Source: an uncultured Clostridia bacterium (GTDB lineage: Bacteria; Bacillota; Clostridia; Christensenellales; UBA1242). From it: a DNA stretch of 64,000 bases. The notes beneath the pieces are model-generated. The model searched no databases. It was not told the DNA's origin and was given only the letters and a program-made list of their open reading frames with translations. Of this stretch, positions 1-9,800 are shown one piece after another; position 1 is the first letter of the stretch; each line of letters begins with the position of its first letter. A program made the translations under genes and the position numbers. The stretch is taken from contig CAKVNM010000003.1 in assembly GCA_934777505.1 (NCBI GenBank), positions 121,057 to 185,056 of the forward strand, given 5' to 3'.

Positions 1-1
1 A

Positions 2-121
2 GTTGACAAACGATGTGGCGGTTGTAGAATGGAACTTTCTAGCATCGCACTAGAAAAAGTGGACGAAAACGGCAGACTAGAATGTCCTTCTTGCAGAAGA
101 TTGATTTATGTTAAAAAGTAA
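2..121 (+). CDS. C-terminal part of a C4 zinc-ribbon protein (zf-RING_7/DUF164-like), 5' truncated
   Basis: The reading frame enters from the window edge and ends with TAA. The 39 visible residues hold two CxxC pairs: CGGC near the start, and CPSC followed by RRLIYV near the end. This spacing and the terminal aromatic pattern resemble the C4 zinc ribbon that closes DUF164 (zf-RING_7) proteins, which usually have a long N-terminal coiled coil. That coiled coil would lie outside the window. The cysteines are seen directly; the family name is inferred from the short tail only. Confidence 0.6.
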   Translation, partial: VDKRCGGCRMELSSIALEKVDENGRLECPSCRRLIYVKK

Positions 122-189
122 TATTTTTTAAAAAATCACGAAAAAATCACGAAAAATTTAAAAAATTGCATGGCTTTGCTGTGCTTTTT

Positions 190-218
190 TTGTTTTTATA
201 AAACTATTTTAATAAAAT
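190..218 (+). promoter_or_regulatory. Promoter of the Y-family polymerase gene
   Basis: TTGTTT at 190-195 and TAAAAT at 213-218 are 17 bp apart. Transcription would begin near 225, only about 11 bases before the ATG at 236, so the leader has no room for a normal ribosome-binding site. Confidence 0.45.
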
Positions 219-235
219 ATGGACAAACTTTTTGT

Positions 236-1504
236 ATGGAAAGCCATATTTATTTTTGCATAGACTTAAAAACTTTTTATGCTTCTGTTGAGTGTGCCGA
301 GCGAAATCTTGACCCATTCAAAACCAATTTGGTGGTTGCCGACACAAAGCGGGGACAAGGCACAATCTGCCTTGCAATAACGCCCGCACTAAAAAATCTT
401 GGAGTTAGAAACAGATGCAGGCTCTACGAAATTCCGCAAAGCATAAAGTATATTGCCGTCAAACCCCGCATGAAAAAATATATCGAATATTCCGCCAAAG
501 TGTATGAAGTTTACTTGAAGTACATCGCAAGTCAAGATATTCACCCATATTCGATTGATGAAATGTTTTTTGATGTTACAAACTATCTCAAACTCTACAA
601 AATGAGTGCAGTAACACTTGCAAAAACAATTCTAGTCGATGTTTTAAAAACAACAAAAATCACCGCAACTTGCGGAATTGGAACAAATCTTTTTTTAGCA
701 AAAGTAGCACTTGATTTGCTTGCAAAACACTCAAAAACAAACATTGCATATCTTGACGAAGACTTGTTCAAAGAAAAACTTTGGACGCACACTCCGCTAA
801 CTGACTTTTGGCATATTGGCAGTGGAATACAAAACCATCTTTCAAAACTTGGAATCCACACCATGAAAGATATTGCAAGTGCCGACCAAAATTTACTGTT
901 CAAACATTTTGGAGTTAATGCTCAAATTTTGATTGACCACGCTTTTGGCAAAGAGCCAACCACGATTGCGGACATAAAAAAATATCAACCACAAAGCGAA
1001 AGCCTTTCGTCTAGTCAAGTGTTATTTCGGGACTACACTTTTAGTCAAGCCAAAGTTGTGTTGGTTGAAATGATTGATTCGCTCTGCCTAAAACTTGTCG
1101 AAAGTGGGAAAGTTTGCTCGGTCGTTGGAGTTAGTGTGTCATATAGTAAAAATGTTATCAAAAAAACTGGCATGAGCAAAAAACTTCAAATCTTTACGCA
1201 ATCATTCAAAATTTTAAAAACTGAAATTTTGGCTCTTTTTGAAAAATCCACCAACCCCGATGTGCCGATTAGAAAAATTGGGATTTGGTTTGGCAATTTG
1301 TTAGACGAAAAATATGAGTCGTATAATCTTTTAACAAACAAAGCACAAACAAAAAAAGAGCAACAAACTTTGCGAGCGGTTAGCAAAATCAAACGCAAGT
1401 TTGGGAAAAATAGTATTTTAAGGGGAGTGTCGCTTGACGCTGACGCAACTCAAAAATTTAGGAACACTTTGATTGGAGGTCATAGCAGTGGGGAAGAAAA
1501 TTGA
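236..1504 (+). CDS. Y-family (UmuC/DinB-like) translesion DNA polymerase
   Basis: This 422-aa error-prone polymerase copies past damaged bases. The catalytic Asp lies in the N-terminal strand (D10 in the context CIDLKTFYASVE) and the second acidic pair in SIDEMFFD (D108, E109). A helix-hairpin-helix segment and a little-finger domain follow. I start at the ATG at 236 because homologues begin with this strand; the open frame runs upstream to 170, but that extension is hydrophobic and unlike the family. The SD is poor. The 3' end overlaps the YolD-like gene, a pairing known from Bacillus UvrX/YqjW-type polymerases. The gene ends with TGA, so TGA is a stop codon here. Confidence 0.9.
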   Translation: MESHIYFCIDLKTFYASVECAERNLDPFKTNLVVADTKRGQGTICLAITPALKNLGVRNRCRLYEIPQSIKYIAVKPRMKKYIEYSAKVYEVYLKYIASQDIHPYSIDEMFFDVTNYLKLYKMSAVTLAKTILVDVLKTTKITATCGIGTNLFLAKVALDLLAKHSKTNIAYLDEDLFKEKLWTHTPLTDFWHIGSGIQNHLSKLGIHTMKDIASADQNLLFKHFGVNAQILIDHAFGKEPTTIADIKKYQPQSESLSSSQVLFRDYTFSQAKVVLVEMIDSLCLKLVESGKVCSVVGVSVSYSKNVIKKTGMSKKLQIFTQSFKILKTEILALFEKSTNPDVPIRKIGIWFGNLLDEKYESYNLLTNKAQTKKEQQTLRAVSKIKRKFGKNSILRGVSLDADATQKFRNTLIGGHSSGEEN

Positions 1505-1802
1505 AGACCTTGAACGAGCAAAAATTTTTATGCCGTTTGACGCTTTGACGGGACTCAAAAAAGCGTTGAAAGAAAAGGAAAAAATAGTCGTTCCAAAAAA
1601 ACAAATTTTTGAGCAAGACGAATTTGAAATCAACCAGAAACTAATGAACCTAAAAAAGCGAGATGTCGTCACTGTGGTTTACTATGACCAGTCACAGTAT
1701 GTTAGGTGTTCGGGGCTTGTTTCTAGTCTTGACAAGCAAAACAGGTTTTTGGTTGTGGTTAACACAAAAATCAACTTTGACGACATTTTGAGTATTGAGT
1801 AA
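1488..1802 (+). CDS. YolD-like protein, partner of the Y-family polymerase
   Basis: This is a 104-aa protein. The YolD signature is visible near the N-terminus (RAKIFMPFDALTGLKKAL), followed by a central acidic helix and a beta-rich C-terminal half. I chose the GTG at 1488 because a strong GGAGGT lies 7 bases upstream at 1475-1480; an earlier TTG at 1473 overlaps that SD and is unlikely. The gene overlaps the polymerase end by 17 bases, so the two are probably translationally coupled. YolD-family proteins are found beside UmuC-like polymerases in Bacillota; their exact role is not settled. Confidence 0.85.
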   Translation: MGKKIEDLERAKIFMPFDALTGLKKALKEKEKIVVPKKQIFEQDEFEINQKLMNLKKRDVVTVVYYDQSQYVRCSGLVSSLDKQNRFLVVVNTKINFDDILSIE

Positions 1803-1974
1803 ACAATTCAAAAAAATTAAAAATATATTGCAAATTTTAATGAAAACATCAAAAAATAATGCTTTTTTAAAGAAAATATTAAAAAAATCATTATTTATTA
1901 AACTTTTTAAACATTACACACTAAATCAAATTTAGTAAATTTTTAAAATAATATAAGCAGATAAATAACTAAAA

Positions 1975-2003
1975 AAAACAGAGCGTTTGAAACTCTGTTT
2001 TAT
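1975..2003 (-). terminator. Terminator of the glutamine synthetase gene
   Basis: AAACAGAG (1977-1984) and CTCTGTTT (1993-2000) form an 8-bp stem with an 8-nt loop. On the minus strand it is followed by a T-run and overlaps the glnA stop codon. Confidence 0.8.
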
Positions 2004-3208
2004 AAATATTTTTTAATTTCGTATGGTGTTATTTGTTTTTCGTACTCTTGAATTTCTTGGCTAATTTCGTCAAAATAGTTGTTTGGAATAAGTGTTTTTA
2101 ATAGCCTATCTTTTTTCAAATATTCTAAACTTTCATTCAAACTTTTTGGAAGATATTTTATTTGTTCATAACTATGTTTTTTGCTAGTCAAAATATCTTC
2201 AAACGCACTCATGATTATTGCACAAAGTGTTAGGTAAACTTGACACGCCACATCTGGAAATCTTAGTTCTACTCTTGCAGAGTTTTCGCTAAATTCGGGA
2301 ACTCGAAACGCACTTAGTCTGTCTTTAAATCCAATTCTAACCGTGGTTGGCGTTTCCATGTGGGCGTTTAATCGTTTGTAGGAATTTATGATTGGATTGG
2401 AAAACACGCAGATTGCACCAATGTGATTGCTTACTCCGTTTGTGAGTTCTATTGCAGTTTTTGATAGGTTATATGGCATTGTGCTGTCAAAGAAAATATT
2501 TTTGCCGTGTTTGAGAACAGAAACATTGATATGCATTCCACTTCCTGCAATATTTTTAATTGGCTTTGGCATAAAACTTGCGTAAAGATTATGCTTTTTT
2601 GCAAAGTGTTTGATAACTTGCTTTGCTATCAAAATTTTGTCGGCGATTTCAATCGGCGAGCCAAATCTAAAATCTAGTTCGTATTGATTTTTGCCACACT
2701 CGTGGTGCACGGCTTCAACATCAAAGTTTTGTTTGTTTAAAAATATCGCAATATCTTTTAGTGCGTTTAGTTTTCTAATGTTAATCTCGCTAAAATAGCC
2801 GACTCGTTCCAACTTTTTTAGGTTCGGCTTTTTGTTTTGTTGTTCAAACAAGAAGAATTCTAGTTCTGCACCAATTTGAATTTTGTAGCCTTTTTTCTCC
2901 AACTTTTTTACGATTTTTTTAAGATTTGTCCTTGAATCGTACTTTATGTTCATGTAGCAAAAAAATGTTAAAATATTGTTTGGCAGTAAAAAGTAACTTT
3001 CGGTGTCAACAAAAAAAGTTCTGTCGCTGTTTTTTGTCAGTCCATAGCACTTAATGCTCGACCCGTCAAATGAAATCCCGCTTTTTATAACGCTTTCAAG
3101 TTTTTGCACGGGAACATAAATTCCTTTTATTGTTCCAAACAAATCGCAAAATTGTAAAAAACACAATTTGATGTGTTTTTGCTTTATCAGTTTTTTATAG
3201 TCAGTCAT
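2000..3208 (-). CDS. glnA: Glutamine synthetase, type I (alpha-like)
   Basis: This enzyme makes glutamine from glutamate, ammonia and ATP. At 402 aa it is about 40 residues shorter than usual GSI. Visible motifs are FDGSSI in the N-terminal beta-grasp domain, the catalytic GAELEFFLFE, HHECGKNQYELD, GSGMHINVSV, NPIINSYKRL and a VELRFPD block. No adenylylation Tyr motif is seen, as expected for the alpha type. The usual NPYL after RxPD is replaced by CQVYLTL, so the protein is divergent. No SD precedes the ATG; a TAAAAT lies only 5 bases upstream, which suggests a leaderless mRNA. It is transcribed alone, opposite to its neighbours. Confidence 0.92.
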   Translation of the reverse strand: MTDYKKLIKQKHIKLCFLQFCDLFGTIKGIYVPVQKLESVIKSGISFDGSSIKCYGLTKNSDRTFFVDTESYFLLPNNILTFFCYMNIKYDSRTNLKKIVKKLEKKGYKIQIGAELEFFLFEQQNKKPNLKKLERVGYFSEINIRKLNALKDIAIFLNKQNFDVEAVHHECGKNQYELDFRFGSPIEIADKILIAKQVIKHFAKKHNLYASFMPKPIKNIAGSGMHINVSVLKHGKNIFFDSTMPYNLSKTAIELTNGVSNHIGAICVFSNPIINSYKRLNAHMETPTTVRIGFKDRLSAFRVPEFSENSARVELRFPDVACQVYLTLCAIIMSAFEDILTSKKHSYEQIKYLPKSLNESLEYLKKDRLLKTLIPNNYFDEISQEIQEYEKQITPYEIKKYL

Positions 3209-3277
3209 ACATCATTTTATGCTTTAAAATCGCAAGGTGCCACTTTGTTAACACTTGCACAAATTTTGATTGTTAGT

Positions 3278-3306
3278 TTGACAATACTTTGCTAAAATGC
3301 TAAGAT
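3278..3306 (+). promoter_or_regulatory. tyrS promoter
   Basis: TTGACA at 3278-3283 and TAAGAT at 3301-3306 are separated by 17 bp. The leader to the ATG is only about 25 bases, so there is no room for a T-box riboswitch. Confidence 0.75.
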
Positions 3307-3337
3307 AACATTATCAAGTTTTATTTGGGAGAAATTT

Positions 3338-4582
3338 ATGAAAACAGATACAACACTTTTTATAACCTTGAAGGAAAGGGGACTACTATATCAATGCACA
3401 GATGAACAAAAACTAAAACAGATGATAGAAAGCGGAGAACCAATCTGTCTTTACGAAGGCACAGACCCAACAGCCGACAGTTTGCATATTGGTCACTGCG
3501 TTCCATATTGCATTTTAAGAAGATTTCAAAAAGCAGGTCACAAAGTAATTTTGCTTATGGGCGGAGCAACCGCTTCGATTGGCGACCCTAGTGGCAAAAG
3601 CGAAATGAGAAAAATGCTCACTCGTGAGCAGATTGATAACAACATTGCGAAAATCAAAAACTCGCTAAAAATCTTTTTGGATTTTGACGGCGACAATCCA
3701 GCAATCATTGTTAACAACGCAGACTGGTTTGATAAAATCAACTATATCGACTTTATGCGTGATGTTGGCTCACTTTTTAACATCAACAAAATGCTAGCCA
3801 GTGAAATTTACGACAACAGACTCAGCCAAGGCGGACTCACTTTGTTTGAACTTGGCTATATGCCAATGCAGGCTTATGACTTTGTTACACTCAACCGTAG
3901 ATATGGTTGCACTTTGGAATATGGTGGTGGCGACCAATGGGCTAATATTGTTGCGGGTGTGGAACTTCAACGAAAACTCAACTTTAAAAACGGAACAGAT
4001 ATCGACCTTGTTGGTGCAACAAACCCACTTTTGTTAACACCAGAAGGCAAAAAAATGGGCAAGACCGAAAAGGGCGCTATTTGGATTGACAGAGATAAAA
4101 TTTCTGCCTACGACTTTTATCAAGGCGTGTTCCAAACACCAGACGCTTGCGTAAAAATGATGTTTGCACTCTTTACAGATGTCGACATGAAAGAAGTTGA
4201 TAGGTTAATTAGCGAAGATATCGTAAACGCTAAAAAAGTTTTGAGTTACGAAATCACAAAGTTTGTTCGTGGCGAGCAAGACGCTATCATTGCTGAGCAA
4301 GCATCAAAAGCACTTTTTAGTGGTCAAGGAAATTTGGATAACGCTCCAACTTTTGAACTTAGCAAAGCAGATTTGCCACTTGCTATCACAGATTTGTGCG
4401 TTAACAGTGGACTTCTTCAAAGCAAGGGCGAAGCAAGGCGTATGTGTGCACAAGGCGGAATTAGCGTTAACGGCACGGCTATTAATGACTTTAATCACAA
4501 AATTACTGAAAGCGATTTTGAAGGCGGACATCTAATTCTCAAAAAAGGCAAAAAGAACTTTATTAAAGTTGTTTTGATTTAA
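3338..4582 (+). CDS. tyrS: Tyrosyl-tRNA synthetase
   Basis: This 414-aa class I synthetase charges tRNA-Tyr. The HIGH motif is at residues 50-53 (LHIGHC) and the KMSKS-loop equivalent is KMGKT near residue 239, the form usual for TyrRS. The GGGDQWANI block of the tyrosine pocket is present. The last ~70 residues form an S4 RNA-binding domain (LLQSKGEARRMCAQGGISVNG). GGGAG lies 6 bases before the ATG. Length is normal. It is probably a single-gene unit with its own promoter. Confidence 0.97.
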   Translation: MKTDTTLFITLKERGLLYQCTDEQKLKQMIESGEPICLYEGTDPTADSLHIGHCVPYCILRRFQKAGHKVILLMGGATASIGDPSGKSEMRKMLTREQIDNNIAKIKNSLKIFLDFDGDNPAIIVNNADWFDKINYIDFMRDVGSLFNINKMLASEIYDNRLSQGGLTLFELGYMPMQAYDFVTLNRRYGCTLEYGGGDQWANIVAGVELQRKLNFKNGTDIDLVGATNPLLLTPEGKKMGKTEKGAIWIDRDKISAYDFYQGVFQTPDACVKMMFALFTDVDMKEVDRLISEDIVNAKKVLSYEITKFVRGEQDAIIAEQASKALFSGQGNLDNAPTFELSKADLPLAITDLCVNSGLLQSKGEARRMCAQGGISVNGTAINDFNHKITESDFEGGHLILKKGKKNFIKVVLI

Positions 4583-4639
4583 CATTCGTTTTCTAAAAAA
4601 TCATACTATTTAACATAACATTGTAATCACGGAGAGAAT

Positions 4640-5530
4640 ATGGATTTAGTAATACTTGCGGGCGGAATGGGTAGCAGATTTGGTGGCGACAAGCAAGCAA
4701 CAAACATCGACAGCCACGGAAACTTTATCATGGACTATTCCATTCATGACGCAATCAAAGCAGGATTTGACAAAATTGTAATCATTATAAAGCCAAACTT
4801 GCTAGAAATGTGCAAGAAAAAATACGCATACTTGGCAAAGAAAGGAAAGATAGAATTTGCTATTCAGTCAAACGATGATGTTTTGGCTCTAAAAAAGTTT
4901 GGAATTAATAGAGAAAAACCCCTTGGAACTGCTCATGCAATATTGTGTGCAAAACCTTTTGTGCATGAAAATTTTTGCATCGTAAACGCAGATGATTTCT
5001 ATGGCAAGTCGTCATATCAAACTGCATATAACTTTTTAAAAAAAGCCGACCCAAACAGCATGAATTTTGCACTTGTTGGCTATAAACTTGAAAACACACT
5101 CAGCGAAAACGGTGCAGTAAAAAGGGGAGTGTGCGAACTAAAAAACGGATTTGTTGAAAGCATAACTGAAAGTAAAATCTCTGTTCAAAATGGCAAAGTG
5201 CAAATTGTTAGACTTCTAGACGGAGAGCAAATTGCATATCACAAAGATATGCTTGTTAGCATGAATATGTTTTGCTTAACGCCAAAAGTTTTTGAGTATC
5301 TCGAAAAAGGCTTTGACGAGTTTTGTTCAAGCAAAGAAAATTTGCAAAACAAGGAATTTTTAATTCCAGAAGTTTTGGGTAATTTGTGCTTGCAAAACAA
5401 GGCAACAATGTGGATTTTGAAAACTCACGAAAAGTGGATTGGCATGACATACAAGGAAGATTTGCCAAAAGTTAGGCGAGAACTGGAACAACTAAGCAAT
5501 CAAGAAGAATATCCAGAAAATTTGTTTTAA
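4640..5530 (+). CDS. Nucleotidyltransferase of the sugar-1-phosphate NTP-transferase type
   Basis: This 296-aa protein begins with the nucleotide-binding signature LAGGMGSRFGGDKQ (residues 6-19), the mark of enzymes that join an NTP to a sugar phosphate. Further family features are EKPLGTAHAIL (~93-103) and NADDFYG (the metal-binding Asp region). The sugar specificity cannot be read from the sequence; UTP-glucose-1-phosphate or related pyrophosphorylases are the nearest types. It lacks the left-handed beta-helix of GlmU-like proteins. GGAGAG precedes the ATG and a strong terminator follows. Confidence 0.8.
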   Translation: MDLVILAGGMGSRFGGDKQATNIDSHGNFIMDYSIHDAIKAGFDKIVIIIKPNLLEMCKKKYAYLAKKGKIEFAIQSNDDVLALKKFGINREKPLGTAHAILCAKPFVHENFCIVNADDFYGKSSYQTAYNFLKKADPNSMNFALVGYKLENTLSENGAVKRGVCELKNGFVESITESKISVQNGKVQIVRLLDGEQIAYHKDMLVSMNMFCLTPKVFEYLEKGFDEFCSSKENLQNKEFLIPEVLGNLCLQNKATMWILKTHEKWIGMTYKEDLPKVRRELEQLSNQEEYPENLF

Positions 5531-5545
5531 ACATTAAATAATCAC

Positions 5546-5573
5546 AAAAAAGCGAGATTTTTTCGCTTTTTTT
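5546..5573 (+). terminator. Terminator after the nucleotidyltransferase gene
   Basis: AAAAAAGCGA (5546-5555) pairs with TCGCTTTTTT (5563-5572) around a 7-nt loop, with the T-run as part of the 3' arm. Confidence 0.85.
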
Positions 5574-5620
5574 CATATTTTTTTAAGTTTTACCCATATT
5601 AACATTAAGGAGTAAATGAT

Positions 5621-6319
5621 ATGAAAAAAAGATTTTTAATGCTCGCAATTTGTGCTTTTGCATTTTTAGCACTGTTGAGTGCGGGCGTAAATAATTGTGT
5701 TCCTGCAAAAGTTTTTGCTCAGCAACAGGTTGCAAATCAGCAAGTAACCGTTATTGGAGAAAGTAGCACCAAACTTATTGCTGACATGGCAAAAGTCAGT
5801 TGCAATATTAATATGCTAAATTCAAGCATAGAAAAAGCAAAAGATATGGCGTTTGAAAAATATTCCGCCGTAAAATCCATTTTGACTGAGAATAGTATTG
5901 CGGAAGAAAATGTAAATTTGATATATTTTTCTACCTTCCCAAACTATGACTATAACAACTACAAAACAATCACTGGATATAGCGCTAACCTTTCGTTTGA
6001 ATTTGATGTTGACGGATTGGAAAACATAAAGCCTATCGTTGACGCTATTTCGTCCGCTGGCGAAGTTAATATTTCCAGCATAAACTATCAAGTCAAAAAC
6101 TATGCAGACGAGTATAATAGAATTTTGCAAGAGGCAATTCAAAACGCAACCGAAAAAGCCAAAATCTTGCTAGGCAAAGATGATGTTGAAATCAAAAACA
6201 TCGTTGAACAGGAAACCTACAACTCTTGCTGTTTGTACAAAACCTTTGTTGCCGAACAGTCCAGCGACTTCAACTCAAAAATCACACTCAACGCCAAAGT
6301 CACTGTAATTTTTGAATAA
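5621..6319 (+). CDS. Secreted SIMPL-domain (DUF541) protein
   Basis: This is a 232-aa protein with a signal peptide: a KKR start, a hydrophobic core over residues 6-22, and likely cleavage after VFA near residue 34. The mature part has the SIMPL/DUF541 pattern: VTVIGESSTKLIADMAKVSCNIN at the start, then SIEKAKDMAFEKYSAVKSIL, then a GYSANLSFEF block. Members are surface or periplasmic proteins of poorly defined function. AAGGAG precedes the ATG and a terminator follows, so it is monocistronic. Confidence 0.8.
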   Translation: MKKRFLMLAICAFAFLALLSAGVNNCVPAKVFAQQQVANQQVTVIGESSTKLIADMAKVSCNINMLNSSIEKAKDMAFEKYSAVKSILTENSIAEENVNLIYFSTFPNYDYNNYKTITGYSANLSFEFDVDGLENIKPIVDAISSAGEVNISSINYQVKNYADEYNRILQEAIQNATEKAKILLGKDDVEIKNIVEQETYNSCCLYKTFVAEQSSDFNSKITLNAKVTVIFE

Positions 6320-6375
6320 ACTCTTAGAAAAAACAAAAAATCACACTTAATTAATAATTTTTGAAACAAATATAA

Positions 6376-6416
6376 AAGGGAACTATGCTTTACTTGCATT
6401 GTTCCTTGTTTTTTAT
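6376..6416 (+). terminator. Terminator after the SIMPL gene
   Basis: GGAACTATG (6379-6387) pairs with CATTGTTCC (6397-6405) with one T-T mismatch, followed by TTGTTTTTTATTTTT. Confidence 0.7.
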
Positions 6417-6530
6417 TTTTGCTCTTGTCGAAAGAATATTTCAACAAAAAACGAGTAAACGAGATTTTAGGGGTGTTAGTTGCGCGGAATATGACCAACT
6501 TAAAATATTTAAAAATTTTTTATTCTTTGC

Positions 6531-6559
6531 TTGACAATGCTTTGCATAAATGGTAATAT
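6531..6559 (+). promoter_or_regulatory. tRNA-Asn promoter
   Basis: TTGACA (6531-6536), 17-bp spacer ending in TGG, then TAATAT (6554-6559). It lies 34 bases before the tRNA. Confidence 0.8.
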
Positions 6560-6592
6560 AGATTTGTTTTTGAGAGAAAACACACCATATAT

Positions 6593-6667
<75 letters not shown>

Positions 6668-6675
6668 GAACAATG

Positions 6676-6709
6676 TGCAACTATTCGTTTTAGAGTGGTT
6701 GCATTTTTT
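6676..6709 (+). terminator. tRNA-Asn terminator
   Basis: TGCAAC (6676-6681) pairs with GTTGCA (6698-6703), followed by TTTTTT. Confidence 0.7.
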
Positions 6710-6781
6710 ATGTATTTTTGATTTTTATAATTCTTTGAATTAAAAGCCTGTAAAATTCACAATTTAATTTTATAATGAATA

Positions 6782-6810
6782 TTGACATCAAAATTTTATT
6801 AGTGTATAAT
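6782..6810 (+). promoter_or_regulatory. Promoter of the 1,039-aa GLUG protein
   Basis: Full-consensus TTGACA (6782-6787) and TATAAT (6805-6810) with a 17-bp spacer and an upstream TG (TGTATAAT). Confidence 0.85.
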
Positions 6811-6839
6811 ATCTTAGAATTTTTTAAGGAGATAACACA

Positions 6840-9800
6840 ATGAAGAAATTTTTAATTTTTTGTTTAATTTGCGTTGTTACTGTTTCTCTTGGACTTATGA
6901 CATATAGATTTTTGACGCTAGAAGAAACATTAGCAGTAAATCAAACAGTGTTTGAAATTAACAAGGGCGAAGAAGTACCTCTTGAAGTAACAAGAGAAAA
7001 TGTAAAGCCAAACACGGTTATTACTTACGAAAGCCTTGACGAAGATATCGTTTACTACGATATGACCCTTGGTAAATTTATTGCAAAAGCACAAGGCGGA
7101 AAGGCAAGACTTAGAATCACATCATCAGTAAAGGGCAGTGTGCCAATCATGATTGCAGTAACAGTTGGCGATGGCACAGAATCTTGTCCATACTTCATTA
7201 AGTCAGCAGAAGATTTGGCAAAGATCGGCGTTAGTGAAGAGTTGGAAGACGGAACAAGTTTGATTAAACGCCCACTTGATGCATACTACTCACTTTCTAA
7301 CGATATCGACCTTTCTACATATAACGAAGGAAAGTGGACTCCAATCGGTTCAACCGAAGAACCATTCACAGGAGTTCTATATGCTAACAAGCACACAATT
7401 TCTGGATTGAAAGTTCAAGATACATTCGAAAGTGCAGGTATCTTTGCAAAAATCGGCATGAACACAAAAGGCACAAACAATATCACTGGCGGATTAACAA
7501 TCACTGGCGCAAATATTGCAGGAGAATTTTCTTATGCAGGTGCACTTGCTGGAATTAACGAAGGCTTGGTTACAAGAATCAGCGTTGAAAACAGCACAAT
7601 CTCATCTAGCAAAGACGGCGCTATTGTAGGTTCATTATTCGGCTTGCAAAACGGTCAACTAGAAAGAGTTAGCGTAACATCAAACAACATTACAAGCACA
7701 GCACAAAACACAGTTTTGGGCGGACTTGTTGGACAATTAGAAAGCAAATCTTCAATCAAAGCGATTATCGACAGAAGTTATGCCGAAGGCGTTAACCTAA
7801 AAGGCAACTACATTTTGGGCGGAATTGCAGGTTATGTTAAAGGTGGCATGATTGTTAACTGCTACTCACAAGCAGTAGACACAGACGGCACAATTTCAAC
7901 AGAATCTACTCAAAGCAATGTTAGCATGGGTGGACTTGCAGGAAAGATTGAAGTTGTTGGAAACGAACTTGAAGCAACAATCGTTGACTCATATTCAACA
8001 GTAAAGATTACTGGATTAACTTCTCAAAAGAAAGGTCAATTAATCGGTCATGTTGTTGACAAAATGGTTGGCTCAGTTCCAGTAAAAAACAAACTTTATG
8101 GTCTATACTACGAAGCAACAAACAATTCTAGTATGTTAGGACTTGGTTATATTCAAACTGTTGGTGTTGTTATCGACAGAGAAGTTGAAACATCAAACTA
8201 CGAATTTATCTTTAACACACTCAATTCAACAGTTGACCAAGCAAGAGCAAACAAAATTATCTTCTCACACAAAAATGTTATCAGTTCAAGAGAAAAAACT
8301 TACAACTGGGAAACAGATTGCGTTTGGGTTATCAGTCAAGAAGGCTATCCAACTCTTGACCTAGACGGTGCATACTTTGATATTAGCGAAATCACAGATT
8401 CAGTTTCTTCTGGCTATGATATCACTTCAATGAGCGACCTTTTAACTTTGCAAGAAAAAGTTAACTCAGGCTCAGCAGACTACTCAAAACCTTATGTTAT
8501 TAGAGCAGATATTGATTTGAGCACTCTTGACAACTGGATTGCTATTGGAACAGACGCAAATCCATTCAACGGCATTTTGACTTGCGAAATGGACGAAAAT
8601 GGCGCTCCAATGTGGAAAGTCACAGGACTAAAAACTCAACAAACTGTTGGCAACAACGGAATTGCAACAACAATATATAACGGTCTATTTGGCGTTATTG
8701 GTGGACAAGGAAAAGTTAGCAATATCTACCTTGAAAATGTTTCCGTAAGAAACGGACAATACACAGGTGCTATTGCGGCTAAGAACTACGGCATTATTAA
8801 TAACTGCTTAGTTGTTGCAACAAACACAACATCAACTGTTGAAACAAACAAAGTTGGAGCAACAAACGATTCTAATATCTTTGTTGGCGGAGCAGTTGCT
8901 TACAACGAAGGTACAGTTTCAAACGTACAAGTAAAAGGTGTTGCAGTTAAGGCTCTAAACAGCACAGATTCAACAAAAATTTATCTTGGTGGTGTTGTTG
9001 CTTACAACCTTAATATTGTAGAAAATTCTTCATATACTGCTAGCGTTGGTGCAACAAATCAACTTGTTAGCGAACAAAAATGTCAAACATATCTTGGCGG
9101 TGTTGTTGGCTACAACGGTTCAGTTGTAACAAACTGCTACGCTTCAAAAATCACTTATAGAAACGGTGAAATTGACGCAGAAGCATCAGTTTCAATCAAA
9201 TCAAACACAAATTACGATACAAACTATGTTGGCGGTGTTGTTGGCGTTAGCGAAAACAACGCAAGCATTTCAAAATCATTTGCTGAACTTGATATCGAAG
9301 GAACAAATGTTGGCGGTGTTGTATCTTTAAGTTACGGCAAAGTTGAACAATGTTACTCAGTTAGCAACCTAACAGGTTACAGAGTTGGCGGTATCGTTTA
9401 TATGCTCGCTAATGGTGAAATCACAGATTGCTACACAGGCGGAACATTGTTTGGAACAACAAGTTCTTCAAACAAAGCAGGTCTTGCCTATGAAATCTCA
9501 CTTCTAAGCGAAGAAGCACAAACTTGTGCAATGAAGCATTGCTTCTCTTATAACACATTCGATGGTGTTGGCTCAAACTTCTATGATGTTCACTTCTACG
9601 ACCCAGCCCACACAGTAAGAATTGATGATTACTGGGCATTGTTCTTGCACTACACAAGAAACTTTGGTTATGTGTTCGATAGTATCTTTGACTATTCAGT
9701 AGCAGGTAACGCTCAAAGAACAAACAAAAAAATCTTTGAATGGGATTGGGTTGATTGGAAATCTTGCGAAAAAATTATTAGTGATTATCGTAGCAATCCA

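Noticed and set aside
3209..3245. TGGCAC and TTGC upstream of glnA on the minus strand, like a sigma-54 promoter
   Set aside because: The two elements are one base apart, not the five needed for a sigma-54 -24/-12 promoter.
3284..3337. T-box riboswitch before tyrS (and valS at 61239-61257)
   Set aside because: Clear promoters leave leaders of only about 15-25 bases, too short for a T-box.
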